Positions 1-8,591 of a DNA stretch of 64,000 nt are shown one piece after another. A model generated the notes under the pieces. It was not told where the DNA came from. It saw only the letters and a program-made list of their open reading frames with translations, and did not search any database. The number at the start of each line of letters is the position of its first letter. Position 1 is the first letter of the stretch. Made by a program: the position numbers and the translations under genes. The DNA comes from Rhodococcus sp. H36-A4 (GTDB lineage: Bacteria > Actinomycetota > Actinomycetes > Mycobacteriales > Mycobacteriaceae): assembly GCF_027158005.1 (NCBI RefSeq), contig NZ_JAPVLQ010000004.1, forward strand, positions 62,001-126,000, written 5' to 3'.

Positions 1-125
1 CGAATCATCGTCACTCCCGGCCCCTTGAAGACACGGCGAGTCTTGACCTTGTCCTTCTCGACCGGACGCACCTGCTGCGCGTCATCGGTATTTTTGGTTA
101 CCAACGTGTGGGTTGCCGCTTCCAT
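1..125 (-). CDS. N-terminal fragment of a possible cupin protein
   Basis: An open frame starts at an ATG (positions 125-123) and runs off the left edge, giving 41 codons. The visible part begins MEAATHTLVTKN and contains the basic stretch VKTRRVFKGPGVTMIR. This resembles the lead-in of small actinobacterial single-domain cupins, but the metal-binding histidines would lie outside the window, so the family is only a guess. The gene is divergent from the truncated globin, with 46 bp between the two starts, so they may share a control region. Confidence 0.35.
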   Translation of the reverse strand, partial: MEAATHTLVTKNTDDAQQVRPVEKDKVKTRRVFKGPGVTMI

Positions 126-171
126 GAATAGAAAGTATCACAATGCTTTTTAATCACCTAGGATCGACAGC

Positions 172-597
172 ATGATGCGAGACTTGAAAGACCGGCACGA
201 CGTCGAGACCATGGTCGGCGAGTTCTACGAACGAGCATTCGCCGATCCGTTGATCGGTCCGATATTCACCGAGATCGCGGTGATGGATCTAGACCATCAC
301 CTGCCGATCATGTGCGACTTCTGGGAAACAGTGCTGTTTCGCGCGGGCAAGTACAAGCGCAACGCGTTCCAACTTCACGTTGCACTGAACGACAAGTTCC
401 CGCTGGAGCAGGAACACTTCGACAGGTGGCTCGAAATCTGGGTCGCCAACGTAGACGAGAGCTTCGCCGGACAGAAGGCCGAGGCAGCCAAGACCCAGGC
501 GCGCCGGATCGCCTACTCGATTCATCGACGGCTTCAAGCGAGTTCACGTCGCGAGAACGAATCCGTGAGTACGCGCAGCGTCCAAGCGGGTCGGTGA
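172..597 (+). CDS. Group III truncated hemoglobin
   Basis: This 141-residue protein is probably a cytoplasmic haem protein that binds O2 or NO. Group III truncated globins are linked in the literature to peroxide, NO and microaerobic physiology. Visible marks are the helix-B/E stretch HHLPIMCDFWETVLF and the proximal-His segment FQLHVALNDKF (His69), followed by HFDRWLEIW. The length is typical. Two adjacent ATG codons (172 and 175) are possible starts and the ribosome site is weak. The HTH regulator downstream starts 35 bp after the stop, suggesting co-transcription. The last 20 residues are Ser/Arg rich and not part of the globin fold. No physiological ligand can be read from sequence. Confidence 0.85.
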   Translation: MMRDLKDRHDVETMVGEFYERAFADPLIGPIFTEIAVMDLDHHLPIMCDFWETVLFRAGKYKRNAFQLHVALNDKFPLEQEHFDRWLEIWVANVDESFAGQKAEAAKTQARRIAYSIHRRLQASSRRENESVSTRSVQAGR

Positions 598-632
598 TGT
601 CTGAATTTAGCGGATAGTGATACTTTCAAACA

Positions 633-1289
633 ATGGCTGATCGGAGCGACAACGCCCATCACGCCGCGCTCGCATCCGAAACGCGGCGGCAGATACTCGA
701 CATGCTCGTCGAGTCTTGCGTTCCTCTCGACGCGCTGAGCATAGCCACCAGCATCGACCTACATGTCACCACTGTTCGGTTTCATCTCGACCATCTCGAA
801 GGCACTGGAATGGTTCGGCGCCAGCCGGTCTCGGAGAAGCGTCGCGGACGACCCCGAACTTTCTACACAGTGACGCCAGTGGTGCGCAGCGAGAGTTCGC
901 AAGTACAACTGATCGACGTACTGGCCGAGGCGTTGGCAACGCACGCGGACGGTGGCCGCGCGAGTGCGGAAGATGCAGGGAGACAGTGGGCGGACGACCT
1001 CGTCGCTCAGAACACGGCGCCCGGAACGAACAGCGCCGATCTGCTGACGGTCCTCGATCAACTCGGCTTCGACCCTCACACCGACGCCGAGGGAACGATC
1101 GAATTGCGAGCCTGTCCGTTTCGTGATTCGGCGACGGCGCATCCACAAGTGGTGTGTTCGGTGCACCGCGGCCTGATCGAACGAATCCTCGAGATCGAAG
1201 GAGACAGCAGCCCGAACGTAGCGCTGCTCCCCTTCGTGCAACCCGACCTGTGCGTGATCACAGGGACGAGACGAATAAGCCATACCTAA
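633..1289 (+). CDS. ArsR-like HTH regulator with C-terminal cysteine motif
   Basis: The 218-residue protein belongs to the predicted winged-helix regulators of the COG2345 type. Residues 8-78 form the HTH and wing, ending in EKRRGRPRTFYTVT. The C-terminal part carries three cysteines in the order ACPF (C161), VVCSVH (C175) and DLCVIT (C207). This arrangement is shared with regulators of the SufR type, which bind an Fe-S cluster, so redox or NO sensing is a fair inference. It sits 35 bp behind a group III globin, which fits regulation of that unit. The effector and operator are not visible. The start at 633 is the only good one in frame. Confidence 0.75.
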   Translation: MADRSDNAHHAALASETRRQILDMLVESCVPLDALSIATSIDLHVTTVRFHLDHLEGTGMVRRQPVSEKRRGRPRTFYTVTPVVRSESSQVQLIDVLAEALATHADGGRASAEDAGRQWADDLVAQNTAPGTNSADLLTVLDQLGFDPHTDAEGTIELRACPFRDSATAHPQVVCSVHRGLIERILEIEGDSSPNVALLPFVQPDLCVITGTRRISHT

Positions 1290-1334
1290 AAACGCCTGGT
1301 AAACGGGCTTGCGGATAGGGCTTATGGTGGGGCC

Positions 1335-1514
1335 ATGTACATACCTAGCAATCTTCGTTGCCATGACAGAGGCGCAGGCACATTATGTGCGGAGCGTGTC
1401 ACTCACCGGTTCGATGATCCCGCCGGTACCTCGGACGCCAAGTGGGTCTACTACCAGTGCAGTGCGGACACACAACACACCACCGGATATGTCGACCGCC
1501 CGGTGACCGACTGA
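1335..1514 (+). CDS. Small Cys-containing hypothetical protein
   Basis: A 59-residue frame begins MYIPSNLRCHDRGAG and ends YVDRPVTD. It carries three cysteines (C9, C18, C42) and the aromatic run KWVYYQC. A purine-rich stretch (GGTGGGG) lies just before the ATG. The composition is coherent and unlike a chance frame, but no family is recognised and codon use is less GC-rich at third positions than in neighbours. It is the only candidate gene in the 310-bp stretch between the HTH regulator and the AraC gene; otherwise nothing was seen there. Confidence 0.35.
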   Translation: MYIPSNLRCHDRGAGTLCAERVTHRFDDPAGTSDAKWVYYQCSADTQHTTGYVDRPVTD

Positions 1515-1599
1515 CCGAGCTCAGGTTCGTCGAGCGCGCCTGCGTTCGCCGGGATCAGACTCAGGACAGGCATTTCGTGACTTTGATCCGTCGAATCGG

Positions 1600-2571
1600 T
1601 CACGGCACCAGCGAGACGTCGACACGGCGTCGAACGCTTCCCGGCGAGACGCCGAGCATTCGTTTGAATGCTCTCGAAAATGCTGCTTCGGATTGGTAGC
1701 CGCTACGTTTGGCCAGTTCCGCCACGGAGACATCATGGGACCGAAGAGCATCATGAGCGCTCCGCATTCGCCACTCCGCAAGATAATGCATAGGCGATTC
1801 GCCGACCATCGACGTAAATCTCGCTGAGAATGCCGACCTCGACATCGACACCCTTGTAGCCAAAGACGCGACCGTCCATCGATGGTCGGGTTCTCGATGA
1901 ATCAAAGCCAATGCGGGCCCGATGCTTACATCCTGCAGTGCACCGAGCCAACCGACCTTCGCCGCTGAATCATGTTCGATCCATGACCGAAGTGCCTGTA
2001 TGACAAGGATGTCCGACAACCGAGTAATGACTGCCTCTCCCCCGGGCCGACATTGCCGCGCCTCATCAGCGACCAAACCGAGCGTGCTGTACATCCACGA
2101 CAGGTGTAGCGACGGCGCGGATTCGACGACGACCAGAGGTGGAAGCGATCGGATCAATCGAGCCGCCGACGGGTGGTCGAGACGTACTGCACCACAGACC
2201 AATGTTGTTGCCGCGCCCCCACTCCCGTGTTGAATGACCGCGTACCGATCGCTGACGTAGTCGTGCGGTAGGTCATGGACCATGGGCGCATCCTTCACCG
2301 CATCGACATCGCTGGACAGCATGTGCCCGAGACCGTGTGGTATCAGAGCGAACTCACCGGGAACCAAATAACGTGGTTGAGTACCTTCGACGCTGAGCAG
2401 GCATCTTCCACTGGTGACGACATGGAACCACAGGCAGTCCTCCATCAACGGCATCTCGAGGCCCCAAGGCTCGGACAGCTCGGATCGGCAGTAGAACGTG
2501 CCCGTCATCCGGAGAAAATGCAGCGCCTCACCCAACGGGTCCGACGATCTCCACGGATCTTCTCCTCGCAT
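1600..2571 (-). CDS. AraC-family regulator with cupin N-terminus
   Basis: The protein is about 323 residues from the ATG at 2571; the open frame extends further upstream but without family likeness. Residues 1-190 look like the AraC-binding cupin domain (WFHVVTSGRCLLSVEG, then PGEFALIPHGLGH). The C-terminal hundred residues hold two HTH motifs, WTVASLATRVSMSRSAFSARF and the second ending GYQSEAAFSRAFKRMLGVSP. Regulators of this type commonly control a neighbouring oxidoreductase. Here the divergent NmrA-like gene begins 119 bp away, so it is the likely target. The inducer is unknown. Confidence 0.85.
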   Translation of the reverse strand: MRGEDPWRSSDPLGEALHFLRMTGTFYCRSELSEPWGLEMPLMEDCLWFHVVTSGRCLLSVEGTQPRYLVPGEFALIPHGLGHMLSSDVDAVKDAPMVHDLPHDYVSDRYAVIQHGSGGAATTLVCGAVRLDHPSAARLIRSLPPLVVVESAPSLHLSWMYSTLGLVADEARQCRPGGEAVITRLSDILVIQALRSWIEHDSAAKVGWLGALQDVSIGPALALIHREPDHRWTVASLATRVSMSRSAFSARFTSMVGESPMHYLAEWRMRSAHDALRSHDVSVAELAKRSGYQSEAAFSRAFKRMLGVSPGSVRRRVDVSLVP

Positions 2572-2690
2572 ACACCGACCGTAACCCAACTTGGACGATC
2601 GAGCATGAAACAGCGATCCTGAGTCATAGAAAGTCCTGGACCGGCAGATCAAACTGGATTCCATCAACCAATAGCAACGAAGGAAACCTC

Positions 2691-3578
2691 ATGATCACGG
2701 TGATGGGTGCACGCGGACACGTCGGCAACAAGATCGCACACTTCCTACTCGATGACGGCCTACCTGTTCGAGCCCTGGGAAGAAGCGCGAGGACGCTGGA
2801 TGATCTCGCGGAGCGCGGAGCGGAAGTGCAGGAATGCGATCTCTTGGACACCACTCGGCTCTCTGAGCTGCTACACGAGGGCTCCGCGCTGTTCGCGATG
2901 GTCCCGAGCAATCCGTTCACCGAGAACTATTCGGCCGAACAGGACCGATTCGGGGCGTCGATTGCATCGGCCATATCCGTGAGCAAAGTACCCACAGTCG
3001 TCACGTTGAGCAGCCTGGGCGCCGACCGACTAGACGCACCGGGAGTGATCGGCGCGCTGCATCGCCAGGAGGCACGACTTCGTGCCCTCACCGGCGTTCG
3101 CGTGACGGCCCTGCGTCCGGTGTCCTTCTTCGAGAATCTGCTGGCAGCCGTCGACCAGCTTGTCCAGCAAGGCAGCCACGTCGATTCGATCGTGTCGGAT
3201 CTACCTATCCCGATGATCTCGACCAGTGATATCGCGGCCGCCGCAGCACATGCGCTCGTCGACCCCGATTGGGACGGTTATGTCGTCCGAGAACTCCTGG
3301 GTGAACGTGACGTGAGCTACATCGAAGCCACCACCATTCTGGGTAGGCACCTCGGCATCACCGATCCGCGGTATGTCCAACTGCCGTACGCCGACATGGC
3401 ATCGGTTCTGACAACCATCGGATTTTCGCTCGAGTACTCCCACCACTACGTAGACATGACCCGGGCGTTCAACAGCGGTGAACTGACCGAGCCGGTACCT
3501 CGCACATCCGCGAACACCACGGCCACGAGCATCGAAGCGTTCGCTGCGTCGTTGTCCGTAGCGGGGAGCCCTTCGTGA
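2691..3578 (+). CDS. NmrA-like NAD(P)-binding reductase
   Basis: This 295-residue protein is an atypical short-chain dehydrogenase of the NmrA/HSCARG type. It starts ITVMGARGHVGNKIAHFLL, a Rossmann dinucleotide-binding motif with GxxGxxG spacing, followed by RALGRSARTL, which would favour NADPH. Members act either as quinone or NAD(P)H-dependent reductases or as redox sensors. A good ribosome site (GAAGGA) lies upstream of the ATG. The stop overlaps the next gene by 4 bp (GTGA), so the DUF1772 membrane protein is co-translated. Divergence from the AraC regulator suggests a small inducible unit. Substrate not identifiable. Confidence 0.8.
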   Translation: MITVMGARGHVGNKIAHFLLDDGLPVRALGRSARTLDDLAERGAEVQECDLLDTTRLSELLHEGSALFAMVPSNPFTENYSAEQDRFGASIASAISVSKVPTVVTLSSLGADRLDAPGVIGALHRQEARLRALTGVRVTALRPVSFFENLLAAVDQLVQQGSHVDSIVSDLPIPMISTSDIAAAAAHALVDPDWDGYVVRELLGERDVSYIEATTILGRHLGITDPRYVQLPYADMASVLTTIGFSLEYSHHYVDMTRAFNSGELTEPVPRTSANTTATSIEAFAASLSVAGSPS

Positions 3579-4066
3579 TCGAACGAACGACCGCCGTCGC
3601 AACCATGGTTGCTGCTATCGGCTGCGGCCTCATTGCTGGAGTCATGCTCGCATTCTCGATCTGCGTCATGCCTGCACTGAAGAATCAACCACCGTCGGCG
3701 GCAATCGCGACGATGCAGCAGATCAACGTCTCGATCGTGTCACCGAGCTTCCTGACCTTGTTTATCGGCAGTGCCGTTGCCGCGATCGTCGCGGCCGCCG
3801 GATCCATCTGGATCGGCACCGAATCGCAGAGCCTCGTAGTGGTCGGCGCAATTCTGTATGTTCTCGGCTGCGTCGTGGTCACGATGGTCGTCAACGTCCC
3901 GCTCAATGACACGTTGGCGGCAGCAAGTGCAGACTCCCCGGCCGGCGCTCAGGTCTGGTCGGACTACCTGGACAGCTGGACCGCGTGGAACCACGCACGC
4001 ACAGGCGCAGCCGGAGCAGCCTGCGTCGCATTGACGATCGCCGTCAGATGTCAGCCCTCCATCTAG
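3575..4066 (+). CDS. DUF1772 (anthrone-oxygenase-like) membrane protein
   Basis: A 163-residue protein with four predicted membrane segments, starting at a GTG that overlaps the NmrA gene stop. The family mark NVPLNDTL followed by WSDYLDSWTAWNHART is plain. DUF1772 proteins include fungal anthrone oxygenases, but bacterial members are mostly unassigned and often sit next to NmrA or AraC genes, as here. A role in handling a small aromatic or quinone together with the upstream reductase is inference. The 3' end overlaps the convergent small ORF by 4 bp. Confidence 0.75.
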   Translation: MIERTTAVATMVAAIGCGLIAGVMLAFSICVMPALKNQPPSAAIATMQQINVSIVSPSFLTLFIGSAVAAIVAAAGSIWIGTESQSLVVVGAILYVLGCVVVTMVVNVPLNDTLAAASADSPAGAQVWSDYLDSWTAWNHARTGAAGAACVALTIAVRCQPSI

Positions 4067-4257
4067 TCCTGCAGGCTGGAATCCTGGTGTCGTGCCTTTA
4101 TCTCCGCTTCGAACCTCTCGATCAGCCGATCTGCCTCGGCCAACGTGTCGTCTCCTGCTCCTTCGTCCATCGAGGCGTCACGCCCCCGCCGGAGTGCAGC
4201 CAGTTCTGCGTCGAGCTCATGGTTGTCGAGTACTCGTGGGTCCAACATGATGACCAT
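4063..4257 (-). CDS. Conserved-looking small hypothetical protein
   Basis: A 64-residue acidic, helix-rich protein (VLDNHELDAELAALRRGR, then EADRLIERFEAEIKARHQD) that could form a short coiled coil. No family is recognised. It lies tail to tail with the DUF1772 gene, overlapping it by 4 bp, and divergent from the glycosylase gene. Starts at 4257 or at an internal ATG at 4248 are both possible; neither has a strong ribosome site. Amino-acid composition favours a real gene over an antisense shadow. Confidence 0.5.
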   Translation of the reverse strand: MVIMLDPRVLDNHELDAELAALRRGRDASMDEGAGDDTLAEADRLIERFEAEIKARHQDSSLQD

Positions 4258-4314
4258 TGTCCGTCAGCCACTGCTACCCGTGCAGCGCTTTCGCAACGTG
4301 AGACTGTTTCGATC

Positions 4315-4812
4315 ATGACCACCATCCACAGCTTTGCGCCGATAGTCTCGGACAATGCGCACACGCTGATACTCGGATCGATGCCGGGAATCGCGTCACT
4401 GACTGCCCAGGCCTACTACGCACATCCACGAAATGCGTTCTGGCAGATCATGGGAGAACTGTTCGAGGCCGGACCGAACCTAGCCTACGAAGATCGAGTT
4501 GCCGCGCTACGACGCCACGGTATCGCCGTCTGGGACGTGCTGAAGCTGTGCACGCGAACAGGAAGCCTCGACTCCGCGATCGTCGAATCCTCCATCGAGA
4601 TAAACGACATCGCCGCGCTCCTCGAATCTCACCCGTCGATCAACCGCATCTTCTTCAACGGCGCCAAGGCCGAAGCCAGCTATCGTCGGTACGCGCCGAC
4701 GACGGTGCGCACCGTCGAAGTCACGACGGCCCTGCTCCCGTCGACGAGTCCGGCGCACGCATCCATGAATTTCGAGACCAAGCTCGCTGCGTGGGCGGTC
4801 GTCGGCCGATGA
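4315..4812 (+). CDS. Mug/UDG-superfamily DNA glycosylase (hypoxanthine-DNA glycosylase type)
   Basis: The 165-residue protein is a single-domain base-excision repair glycosylase. The open frame begins earlier, but family likeness starts at MTTIHSFAPIV, so the ATG at 4315 is chosen. Motifs are LILGSMPG (active-site motif 1, with a neighbouring HPRNAFW segment that shapes the base pocket) and STSPAHA near the C-terminus (motif 2). This pattern matches the deoxyinosine/uracil glycosylases of the TIGR04274 type rather than classical Ung. It would remove deaminated bases from DNA in the cytoplasm. It appears monocistronic. Confidence 0.8.
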   Translation: MTTIHSFAPIVSDNAHTLILGSMPGIASLTAQAYYAHPRNAFWQIMGELFEAGPNLAYEDRVAALRRHGIAVWDVLKLCTRTGSLDSAIVESSIEINDIAALLESHPSINRIFFNGAKAEASYRRYAPTTVRTVEVTTALLPSTSPAHASMNFETKLAAWAVVGR

Positions 4813-4909
4813 ACTCGGTTGCGCTGGGCCGTCGTTGGTATTTCAGGTCGTCTGTGCGGTTATATCTTCGGTGAGAGAACAACGATCCCACCCACCAACG
4901 GAGCATGCA

Positions 4910-5326
4910 ATGAATGAGAACCACCAGGAGATCGTCGAGCAGCTCACCGAAATCGCCTGGATCCTCGACCACAAGGAGTGGCACCGCCTCGGCGAGATCT
5001 TCACCGAGGACGCCGAAGGCTACGGCCAGCAAGGTCTGCCTGCGATCACCGCCAACACCATCCGCTACCTCGGCCGCTGCGGGCCCACCCAGCACCTGAC
5101 CGGCAACTACCGCGTCCGGGTCGATGGAGACCGGGCCACTTCGACGAGCTACATCCGGGCCATACACTTTTCCGCGCCTGGGCGTCCGGTGCAGCACTGG
5201 GACTTCGTAGGGATATACGACGACAAGTGGTTGCGCACGGAGGAGGGTTGGCGGATCACCTACCGTTCGTGTCAGCCCTTGGGCACCCTCGGGGACCTTG
5301 TCCTGCCCGTGGAGGACCACGCCTGA
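4910..5326 (+). CDS. SnoaL-like / NTF2-fold protein
   Basis: A 138-residue protein with the SnoaL_4 pattern: an N-terminal helix EIAWILDHKEWHRLGEIFTED, a strand region RYLGRCGPTQHLTGNYRV, and a C-terminal strand GWRITYRSCQPLGTLGD. The ATG at 4910 with GGAGC upstream is preferred over in-frame upstream codons. NTF2-fold enzymes of this group include dehydratases, isomerases and ring-hydroxylating dioxygenase small subunits. No catalytic pair can be assigned with confidence. It is convergent with tesB, 53 bp away, and seems to stand alone. Confidence 0.7.
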   Translation: MNENHQEIVEQLTEIAWILDHKEWHRLGEIFTEDAEGYGQQGLPAITANTIRYLGRCGPTQHLTGNYRVRVDGDRATSTSYIRAIHFSAPGRPVQHWDFVGIYDDKWLRTEEGWRITYRSCQPLGTLGDLVLPVEDHA

Positions 5327-5379
5327 CGCGATCACGGTGTCCGGCACGGAGACCGCGGCTCTCGGCACAGCCTGACGAT

Positions 5380-6306
5380 CTACGTGGGTAGGCGTTCTTT
5401 CTTGGGAAAGTGTCGAATCAGGCCCTCTTGGACGACGGTGGCCAACAACAGCCCGTCCATCGAGAAGAACCTACCGGTGGCCAAACCCCGCGAACCAGCA
5501 GCTACCGGTGATTCGGTGGCATAGAGCGCCCATTCGTCGAATCGGAACGGCCGGTGGAACCAGATCGAGTGATTGACGGTCGCCGCAACGATCCGATCGA
5601 ACCCCCATGAAAGCCCGTGAGTGGTGATGATGGAGTCGAGCACTGTCGTGTCCGACGCATACGCCATCGTGGCCGCATGGTAGATCGACGCATCGGGAAG
5701 TTCGCCGTCGGCTTTCATCCACACACGATTGTGCGTGAGCCTCTCACCGGTTCCCTGCATGATCCAGGTCGGGTCGTTGGCGTAACGCATGTCGATCGGC
5801 TTGAGTGCGTTGACGAACATCTGCAGGCGATCTTCGTATCCGATGAAGTGATCGCCGAGCGGAGGCAATGCATCCGGGTACGGCACGTCGGGTAGTTCGA
5901 CGCTGTGCTCGAGCCCCTTACCGAAGTCCTGGAACGCGGCCAACATCACGAACAACTCGTTGCCGTCCTGAACCGCGGTGACCTGCCTGTTGGCGAAGGC
6001 GCGTCCGTCGCGCTGGATGGACACGTGATAGTCGATGGGCTTCTTGACGTCTCCGCCACGGATGAAGTGTGCGTTGACAGCGTGCACGTCGCGGGTGGTG
6101 CCCTCGACCGTCTTACCCGCCGCGATCAGAGCTTGCGCGACGAGTTGGCCGCCGAAAGTGCGGCTACCCACCTGGCGTGGATGCACCCCCCGGTACACAC
6201 CGTCACCGATCTTCTCGAGGTCGAGTAACTCCAGAAGCGTCTGCAGATCCGTCTTCACATCGGTGTCGGGTAATGCTGCGGCACCGGGTCCCCCCACATC
6301 TGCCAC
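5380..6306 (-). CDS. tesB: Acyl-CoA thioesterase II
   Basis: This 308-residue double hot-dog enzyme hydrolyses medium- and long-chain acyl-CoA to free acid and CoA in the cytosol. The family signature RGVHPRQVGSRTFGGQLVAQAL is near residue 40, and the C-terminal half has HSIWFHRPFRFDEWALYATES and GLATGRFFSMDGLLLATVVQEG, with the conserved Asp and Gln/Thr region of TesB. A GTG start at 6306 directly follows the pyk stop, so the two are co-translated. The pyk-tesB order is the same as pykA-tesB1 in M. tuberculosis. Confidence 0.93.
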   Translation of the reverse strand: MADVGGPGAAALPDTDVKTDLQTLLELLDLEKIGDGVYRGVHPRQVGSRTFGGQLVAQALIAAGKTVEGTTRDVHAVNAHFIRGGDVKKPIDYHVSIQRDGRAFANRQVTAVQDGNELFVMLAAFQDFGKGLEHSVELPDVPYPDALPPLGDHFIGYEDRLQMFVNALKPIDMRYANDPTWIMQGTGERLTHNRVWMKADGELPDASIYHAATMAYASDTTVLDSIITTHGLSWGFDRIVAATVNHSIWFHRPFRFDEWALYATESPVAAGSRGLATGRFFSMDGLLLATVVQEGLIRHFPKKERLPT

Positions 6307-7725
6307 TTACCGGTCCTCTTCCCCAATTCGGTGCACATGGATCAAGTTGGTCGAGCCTACTGTGCCGGGGGGCGCACCGGCGACGATAACGACCTGATCG
6401 CCCTTGTTGTACCGGCCGAGTTCGAGCAAGGCCTTGTCGACTTCGAGCACCATTGCATCGGTGGTTTCGACTTCCGGAACCAGGAACGTCTCGGTCCCCC
6501 AACTCAACGCAAGCTGACTACGTACCTCCGGAATCGAGGTGAACGCGAGTAGCGGGAGCGAGGTGTGCAGACGAGACAAGCGTCGTACGGTGTCGCCGGA
6601 CTGAGTGAAGGCCACAAGCGCCTTGGCATCGAGACGCTCGCCGATGTCCCGGGCGGCGTAGGAAATGACCCCACGCTTGGTGCGCGGCGTGTGTGTCAAT
6701 GGTGGAACGCCGTCACCCTCGGTCTCGACTGTTTCGACGATCCGAGCCATCGTGCGCACGGTCTCCATGACGTATTTACCGACGGAGGTCTCACCGGAGA
6801 GCATGACTGCATCGGTTCCGTCGAGAACCGCGTTCGCCACGTCGGACGCTTCTGCTCTCGTAGGCCGCGAATTCTCGATCATCGACTCGAGCATCTGAGT
6901 CGCGACGATGACGGGCTTGGCGTTGGCGCGAGCGATTTGAATGGCACGCTTCTGCACCAGCGGTACCTGTTCGAGCGGCAACTCGACGCCGAGGTCGCCG
7001 CGAGCGACCATCACAGCGTCGAATGCAAGAACGATGGCTTCGAGATTGTCGACTGCTTCGGGCTTTTCGATCTTGGCGATGACCGGCACTCGGCGGCCGA
7101 CTCGGTCCATGATGGAGTGGACCAATTCGACGTCGGCAGGCGAACGGACGAACGACAGTGCGATGAAGTCGACACCGAGATCCAGCGCGAATTCGAGGTC
7201 CGCGATGTCCTTTTCCGACAGCGCCGGAACCGATACATCCATACCCGGCAGGGACACGCCCTTGTTGTTACTGACCGGTCCGCCCTCGGTGACCCGACAG
7301 AGAACGTCGTTGCCTTCGACACCGGTGACTACGAGCCCGACCTTGCCGTCGTCGACCAGCAGGCGGTCACCTTCCTTGGCATCCTGCGCCAACTCCTTGT
7401 AGGTCGTCGACACCCGATCGTGAGTGCCTTCGACCTCGTCGACGGTGATACGCACCAATTCGCCGGCGGCCCAGGTGGTTTTACCCTCGGCGAATCGACC
7501 GAGACGAATCTTCGGGCCCTGGAGGTCGGCAAGAATGCCCACGGCTTTGCCGGTGAGATTCGATGCCTCCCGAACCCTCTCGTAGTTCGCCTGATGATCG
7601 GGGTGATCACCGTGGCTGAAATTCAGTCTGGCGACATCCATTCCACTCTCTACGAGTTCACGGATTCGCTCACTTGTAGCGGTCGCAGGTCCAAGGGTGC
7701 AAACGATCTTCGTACGTCGGCTCAC
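6307..7725 (-). CDS. pyk: Pyruvate kinase
   Basis: The 472-residue enzyme converts phosphoenolpyruvate and ADP to pyruvate and ATP, the last step of glycolysis. It starts MSRRTKIVCTLGPAT and has the substrate segment RLNFSHGDHPDH. The active-site signature VIAKIEKPEAVDNLEAI holds the catalytic Lys, and ARGDLGVELPLEQVP and TQMLESMIENSRPTRAEASDVANAV follow. The C-terminal allosteric domain is complete. It is contiguous with tesB downstream. Upstream is a degenerate pseudogene, so the promoter is presumably in 7726-7784. Confidence 0.97.
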   Translation of the reverse strand: MSRRTKIVCTLGPATATSERIRELVESGMDVARLNFSHGDHPDHQANYERVREASNLTGKAVGILADLQGPKIRLGRFAEGKTTWAAGELVRITVDEVEGTHDRVSTTYKELAQDAKEGDRLLVDDGKVGLVVTGVEGNDVLCRVTEGGPVSNNKGVSLPGMDVSVPALSEKDIADLEFALDLGVDFIALSFVRSPADVELVHSIMDRVGRRVPVIAKIEKPEAVDNLEAIVLAFDAVMVARGDLGVELPLEQVPLVQKRAIQIARANAKPVIVATQMLESMIENSRPTRAEASDVANAVLDGTDAVMLSGETSVGKYVMETVRTMARIVETVETEGDGVPPLTHTPRTKRGVISYAARDIGERLDAKALVAFTQSGDTVRRLSRLHTSLPLLAFTSIPEVRSQLALSWGTETFLVPEVETTDAMVLEVDKALLELGRYNKGDQVVIVAGAPPGTVGSTNLIHVHRIGEEDR

Positions 7726-7784
7726 GAAGAAGAGCGTAGTCGGTGCGTCGCTTCTGCTAGTCGGCAGAGGTGACCAACGAAAAT

Positions 7785-8500
7785 CTACCGTTGAGTAATA
7801 AGACTCAGGCAGTGCTCAGAGCACCTGCATCGGTTCAGAGACCGGTGCCGCTTGCCCCAATTGCACTTCTCAGCTTTCCTGCCGACCGAGGCCGGATGCA
7901 CGGTGACCCGTTCGACACCAGCGGCGAGCAGAGACAGTCGGGTCAGTCGCCGCAACAACCACGGCCCGGCGACCAACAGAACTACACCCGGCACGCGATG
8001 AACCGCTACCGCTCCAGCGAGTGTTGGCCCGCCCCATGCCAATTCGTAGAACGATGGGTTCCCTACGGCGTACACCGGCCACACCACGGCACGCGCGATC
8101 AGAGCCATAGTCCCTATCACCACCCCGATCGTCAGAACCGCCGCGAGCAGCGAGGTCAGGTGTGAACCCAGGTTCCGCTACATCCGACCGAAGCGAAGCG
8201 TGGCGACAACCAGGACGTACGGGTTCCGCCGCGAGGACACCGCGGGCCGGTTCGCCGGAGGAACCGGTAACCCCACCACGGCGGCCAAGACAGTACGTCG
8301 CGCCGTCGCACTCGCCTGCACGATGCTCGCGAACACCAATGCAAGTGGCGCCAACAAGAGAGTCGCAACCGCGGCAGCATCAAGTGCGAAACAAACCGTC
8401 GCCAGCGCGAGACCAGGGAGAGTGAGGCGGCAGGGCCACAACCAACATGGCGAGCTCACGGAGGATATCGAGCGAGCGGTGGGGCGGCCCAATGACACTT
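7785..8500 (-). pseudogene. Remnant of a putative-sensor (PF13796-like) membrane domain
   Basis: Two hydrophobic stretches lie in the same frame, one ending in LRFGRM and one starting RNLGSHLTSLLAAVL, separated only by an in-frame TAG at 8180-8178. Together they read like the putative-sensor membrane domain found on actinobacterial histidine kinases (APLALVFASIVQ, VVGLPVPPANRP, and near the end GVVLLVAGPWLLRRLTRLS). The TAG stands where a Trp (TGG) would fit. The natural N-terminus (RSLDILRELAMLVVALP) is in a different frame around 8430-8480, so a frameshift is also needed. No kinase domain follows. I read it as a decayed gene; a sequencing error at two places is the alternative. Confidence 0.6.
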
Positions 8501-8521
8501 GTTGCCGTACTTTGGTCCGCA

Positions 8522-8570
8522 TATTGCTACGGCCGGAATCGTCGACTGCCCGTTCCCGGCCGTAGCAATA
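8522..8570 (-). terminator. Strong hairpin behind the TM2 gene
   Basis: A perfect 15-bp inverted repeat, TATTGCTACGGCCGG at 8522-8536 and its complement at 8556-8570, is separated by a 19-nt loop. It begins 21 bp beyond the stop of the minus-strand TM2 gene. No U-tract follows, so it may act as an intrinsic terminator of the less strict actinobacterial kind or protect the mRNA end. Confidence 0.65.
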
Positions 8571-8591
8571 CGCGGTTCATCGTGCGAAGCA

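Noticed and set aside
1309..1699. Two longer plus-strand frames between the HTH regulator and the AraC gene
   Set aside because: They are Arg/Thr-rich, partly antisense to the AraC 3' end and lack ribosome sites; the 59-codon frame at 1335 is the better candidate.
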